In this document: in pieces, positions 4,543 through 7,300 of the stretch
How the letters are laid out: each line of letters begins with the position of its first letter
Position numbering within the stretch: the stretch's first letter is position 1
Assembly (NCBI GenBank): GCA_024684665.1
Contig: JAIKWN010000135.1
Location: forward strand, 1-7,300
DNA length: 7,300 nucleotides
Reading direction: 5' to 3'
From: Clostridiales bacterium
GTDB lineage: Bacteria > Bacillota_A > Clostridia > Christensenellales > Aristaeellaceae
The notes under the pieces: model-generated
The model's database searches: none
Seen by the model: only the letters and a program-made list of their open reading frames with translations
What the model was told of the DNA's origin: nothing
Program-made: the position numbers and the translations under genes

Positions 4543-6102
4543 TCACCAGTCCAGCGTCAGCATGTCGCGCACGTCGTAGATGCTACCGCCGTTCAGATTC
4601 TTCATTGCCCGGTCGAGAGCCATTACCAGCGCAACCGCGCCGTCCACCTTTTCGGTGCTCTTTTCTTTGTCCAGTTTGATGTTTCCGGCGGGATCCGTCC
4701 GCACGAAGGCGTTGTCCATGTTCCAGCGCAGAACCGGATGTCCGCCGTGGTTGATCTTGTGCTCCAGCACCAGGCGCATCAGCTCTTTCGTCGGCGGGGA
4801 CATATCCTTGAAGCCCTGTCCGAAGGGAACCATCGTAAAGCCGTCGTCCTGCAGATTCTGCACCATCATGCTCGCGTTCCATCTGTCATAGGCGATCTCG
4901 CGGATGTCGTATTTTTCAGCCAGCTCATTGATGTATTTCTGAATGAAGCCGTAGTGAACGACGTTGCCTTCTGTCGTGATCAGGTGATGTTGCCTCTCCC
5001 ATACGTCGTACATGACGTGATCGCGTCTCACGCGCAGGGGCAACGTTTCCTCCGGCAGCCAGAAGAACGGCAGCACGGTGTACACCCCGTCGTCGTCTGC
5101 TGGCGGGAAGACCAGCACGAGGGTCGTCAGGTCACTCGTGGAGGAAAGATCCAGACCGGCGTAACAGGCGCGGCCCTGCAGCGCGGAGAGATCGATGCTG
5201 CCGCCGCACTCGTCCCACTTGTCCATCGGCATCCAGCGGACGCTCTGCTTGACCCACTGATTCAGCCTCAGCTGGCGGAACATGTTCTCGTCCGCCGGGG
5301 TTTCCTGGGCTTTGCGGAAAGCGTCCCGCACTTTTTCGATGGAGATCGTCTGATCCAGGCTGGGATTTGCTTTGTACCAGTTCTCTTCGCTCGTCCAGTC
5401 CGCATCGTCCGGCAGGCCGAACAGCACCGGGTAGAAACGGGGATCGGCTTTCCGACCCTCCAGGATATCCAGCGCCTTCTGATGCACTTCCCAGCAGATG
5501 CTGTTCCGGTCTGTGCCGGCGGTGGTCAGAAAAAACCACAGAGGCTGTTTTCGCGCGTCGCCGCTGCCTTGGGTCATGACGTCGTAAAGGGCGCGGGTCG
5601 GCTGGGTGTGCAGCTCGTCGAAGATGCAGGCGGAAACGTTCAGACCGTGCTTGGTGGCAACTTCGCTGGACAGTACCTGATAGATGCTGCCCGTGGGCGT
5701 GTAAACCATCCGCTTCACTGACGGCACGATCTTGATCCGCTTGCTGAGAGCCGGGGACTGCTTGACCATATCCACGGCGACGTCGAACACGATGGCGGCC
5801 TGCTGGCGGTCGGAAGCGCAGGAGTACACTTCCGCTTTCCACTCGTCGTCGTTGCAGAGCATATTCAGCGCGATCGCCGCGCCCAGCTCACTCTTGCCGT
5901 TTTTCTTCGGGATCTCAATGTACGCCGTGGTGTACTGCCGCTGGTCGGGATAATCGTCCCGGACCGTGCCGAACACATCCGACACGATTCTTTTCTGCCA
6001 GGGCAGAAGCGTGAATGGCTTTCCGTGGAACTCACCCTTGGTGTGCTTCAGACACTCAATGAACCGGATCACGCGCTGCGCTTTCTTTTCATCAAAACCC
6101 AT
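4543..6102 (-). CDS. terL: Phage terminase large subunit
   Basis: A 519-residue packaging motor: ATPase that pumps DNA through the portal, and nuclease that cuts concatemers at the packaging site. ATPase motifs are Walker A IPKKNGKS (64-71, the R/K-x-NGKS variant of P27-associated terminases), Walker B ACIFDE (158-163) with catalytic Glu163, and coupling motif LTTAG (192-196). The RNase H-like nuclease has three acidic positions: Asp318 (AGLDLSS), Asp406 (AYDRW) and Asp487 (KVDGAV). The protein starts directly with FDEKKAQRVIRFIE and lacks the roughly 40-residue leader that many relatives carry before this point. It starts one base after the TerS stop, so translation is probably coupled; the ribosome site is weak. 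All catalytic positions are intact. Confidence 0.98.
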   Translation of the reverse strand: MGFDEKKAQRVIRFIECLKHTKGEFHGKPFTLLPWQKRIVSDVFGTVRDDYPDQRQYTTAYIEIPKKNGKSELGAAIALNMLCNDDEWKAEVYSCASDRQQAAIVFDVAVDMVKQSPALSKRIKIVPSVKRMVYTPTGSIYQVLSSEVATKHGLNVSACIFDELHTQPTRALYDVMTQGSGDARKQPLWFFLTTAGTDRNSICWEVHQKALDILEGRKADPRFYPVLFGLPDDADWTSEENWYKANPSLDQTISIEKVRDAFRKAQETPADENMFRQLRLNQWVKQSVRWMPMDKWDECGGSIDLSALQGRACYAGLDLSSTSDLTTLVLVFPPADDDGVYTVLPFFWLPEETLPLRVRRDHVMYDVWERQHHLITTEGNVVHYGFIQKYINELAEKYDIREIAYDRWNASMMVQNLQDDGFTMVPFGQGFKDMSPPTKELMRLVLEHKINHGGHPVLRWNMDNAFVRTDPAGNIKLDKEKSTEKVDGAVALVMALDRAMKNLNGGSIYDVRDMLTLDW

Positions 6103-6103
6103 G

Positions 6104-6580
6104 TCACCACCCGCCCTTCAGCAGGGATTCCATGGGATCGGCGTCATCGTCCGGGCCGCCGCTGTTCGCGATGATCCGGGAACGGGTCGCCGGGGTCAGC
6201 CCGAACTCAGAGCAGAAGGACTGCATGATCTTCAGATTCTGTTGGGCGATACTGACCTGCGGCACCTGCTGTACATAACCGCTTGGTGTCTGGAAGATGG
6301 ATCCGTGCTGGGAGATGAACTCCTCGGCTTCCTTCCATCTTGCGTACGCCTGACAGTATCCCGCGAAGGCGGTGATGTCCACGGAGGTCAGAATGCCCAT
6401 TGCCACCAAAGAGGGAGCGAGACGTTTCCATTCTTTTTTCGCTTCCGGTTCCAGCCACGCCGGACACCGGATGTTCGATTTCGGCGGCACCGGCTCATGT
6501 TCGTTGAGCTGCCGCTTGCCGGGATTCCCTTCCAGCTGCTTCAAAGCGGTCGGCTTCGGTTTTCGTCCTCTGACGGCCAC
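6104..6580 (-). CDS. terS: Phage terminase small subunit, P27 family
   Basis: A 158-residue protein that should bind the packaging site and load TerL onto phage DNA. The family signature is present from end to end: a basic N-terminus RGRKPKPTALKQLEGNPGKR (4-22), CPAWLEPEAKKEWKRLAP (39-56), a helical core with DITAFAGYCQAYARWKEAEE (68-87), and the conserved FGLTPATRSRI near the end (126-136). The gene starts at GTG (6580), eight bases after AAAGGAGG, which is a convincing choice. It follows the adenine methylase stop by 23 bases and is followed one base later by TerL. Length and layout are typical of this family, and nothing is missing. Confidence 0.96.
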   Translation of the reverse strand: MAVRGRKPKPTALKQLEGNPGKRQLNEHEPVPPKSNIRCPAWLEPEAKKEWKRLAPSLVAMGILTSVDITAFAGYCQAYARWKEAEEFISQHGSIFQTPSGYVQQVPQVSIAQQNLKIMQSFCSEFGLTPATRSRIIANSGGPDDDADPMESLLKGGW

Positions 6581-6603
6581 GCGCCGCGCCTCCTTTCATA
6601 GTT

Positions 6604-7300
6604 TCATTCGGGCTGACCGACGGCTTCGTCGTAGGTCAGCGTCTGCCCGTCCCGCAGAACGGTCACGTCCACGCCAGAGCCGATGAGATCCACGTACCGC
6701 TGAACGATGACGGAAGCGTACCGCTCATCCAGCTCCATCGTCCTGCATATCCGGTCCGTCTGCTCACAGGCGATCAGGGTGCTTCCGCTGCCGCCGAACG
6801 TGTCCAGCACCACGGCGTTGGGGGCGGAACTGTTCTTGATCGGGTAAGCCAGCAGCGGGATCGGCTTCATGGTCGGGTGATCTTTGCTCTGCTTGGGCTT
6901 GTCGTAGTTCCAAACGGTGGTCTGCTTCCGGTCGGCGAACCACTTGTGCTTGCCGTTGGGCAGCCAGCCGAAGAGAACCGGCTCGTGCTGCCACTGGTAT
7001 GGCGAACGCCCAAGCACCAGGCTGTTTTTCACCCAGACGCATACGCCGGAGATATGAAAGCCCGCCTCCTTGAAGGCGCGCCGGAAGTTCAGCCCTTCCG
7101 TATCGGCGTGGAATACATACGCCGACGCGCCTTCCGCCAGATGCGGCACCCAGTTCTGGAAAGCGGACAGCAGGAACGAGAAAAACTGCTCGTCCGCCAT
7201 GCTGTCGTTCTGGATGGACTTGCCGTCGGCGGACTCGTAGGCCACGTTGTAGGGCGGGTCCGTTACGATCAGATTGGCGCGGACGTCACCCATGAGCGTG
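6604..7300 (-). CDS. DNA N6-adenine methyltransferase (beta class), 5' end outside window
   Basis: The frame is open to the right edge, so the first Met seen (7293) is probably internal: in relatives the DPPYN motif comes well into the chain. Counting from that Met, motif IV DPPYN is at 12-16, the HPTMKP target-side motif at 139-144 and SAM-binding motif I DTFGGSGST at 164-172. Motif IV before motif I is the beta-class order (N6_N4_Mtase family, CcrM-like). The DPPY form favours N6-adenine methylation. Phage enzymes of this type often carry an N-terminal ParB-like nuclease domain; whether this one does lies outside the window. It precedes TerS by 23 bases, as in many clostridial phages. Likely role: protect phage DNA or mark sites for packaging. 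Confidence 0.95.
   Translation of the reverse strand, partial: TLMGDVRANLIVTDPPYNVAYESADGKSIQNDSMADEQFFSFLLSAFQNWVPHLAEGASAYVFHADTEGLNFRRAFKEAGFHISGVCVWVKNSLVLGRSPYQWQHEPVLFGWLPNGKHKWFADRKQTTVWNYDKPKQSKDHPTMKPIPLLAYPIKNSSAPNAVVLDTFGGSGSTLIACEQTDRICRTMELDERYASVIVQRYVDLIGSGVDVTVLRDGQTLTYDEAVGQPE

Noticed and set aside
4435..5721. 428-codon plus-strand ORF opposite the terminase large subunit
   Set aside because: It lies antisense to a gene with every TerL motif intact, has no good ribosome site, and its translation is His/Val/Arg-rich shadow sequence typical of G+C-rich antisense frames.
5132..5842. 236-codon minus-strand ORF in another frame of TerL
   Set aside because: Arg/Gly/Ser-rich shadow. 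Unlike the ORF nested in the cytosine methylase, it has no segment that looks like conserved protein.

Overview
The window is the DNA-packaging end of a tailed-phage or prophage genome, most likely from a gut-type Bacillota host (Clostridia). The reasons are strong AGGAGG-type ribosome sites before nearly every gene, use of GTG and TTG starts, and the resemblance of the P27/HK97-type packaging proteins and the phage Dcm-type methylase to those of clostridial siphophages. No host gene, tRNA, integrase or CRISPR array is visible, so prophage and free phage cannot be told apart.

Minus-strand late genes, in transcription order from right to left: an N6-adenine methyltransferase whose N-terminal part lies outside the window (6604-7300); terminase small subunit (6104-6580); terminase large subunit (4543-6102); an HNH endonuclease (4191-4532); then, after an interruption, the HK97-type portal protein (932-2302) and an overlapping cytosine-5 methyltransferase that runs off the left edge (1-966). 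The genes are packed with 1-23 base gaps or short overlaps. A second, +1-frame ORF (213-638) lies wholly inside the cytosine methylase gene and may itself be coding.

The interruption is the most interesting part. From about 2403 to 4251 a self-contained, more A+T-rich, plus-strand transcription unit sits between the HNH gene and the portal gene, facing against the late operon. It has its own near-consensus promoter (2408-2436) with a perfect short palindrome overlapping the -10 box, four closely spaced genes, and a strong intrinsic terminator (4220-4251) that lies inside the 3' coding end of the opposing HNH gene. The first gene encodes an XRE-type helix-turn-helix protein with a C-terminal membrane anchor. 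The second is a small protein with an N-terminal membrane segment. The third has an N-terminal putative DNA-binding-like domain and a glycine-rich hydrophobic C-terminal segment. The fourth is a 73-residue aromatic and acidic protein.

The layout is that of a 'moron': an independently expressed accessory module, probably active in the lysogen, concerned with host phenotype, superinfection immunity or defence. That function is inferred from architecture and position; none of the four proteins is recognised as a member of a characterised system.

The two methylases probably protect phage DNA from host restriction. TerS, TerL and portal form the packaging motor, and HNH proteins next to terminase are known in other phages to assist genome cutting.
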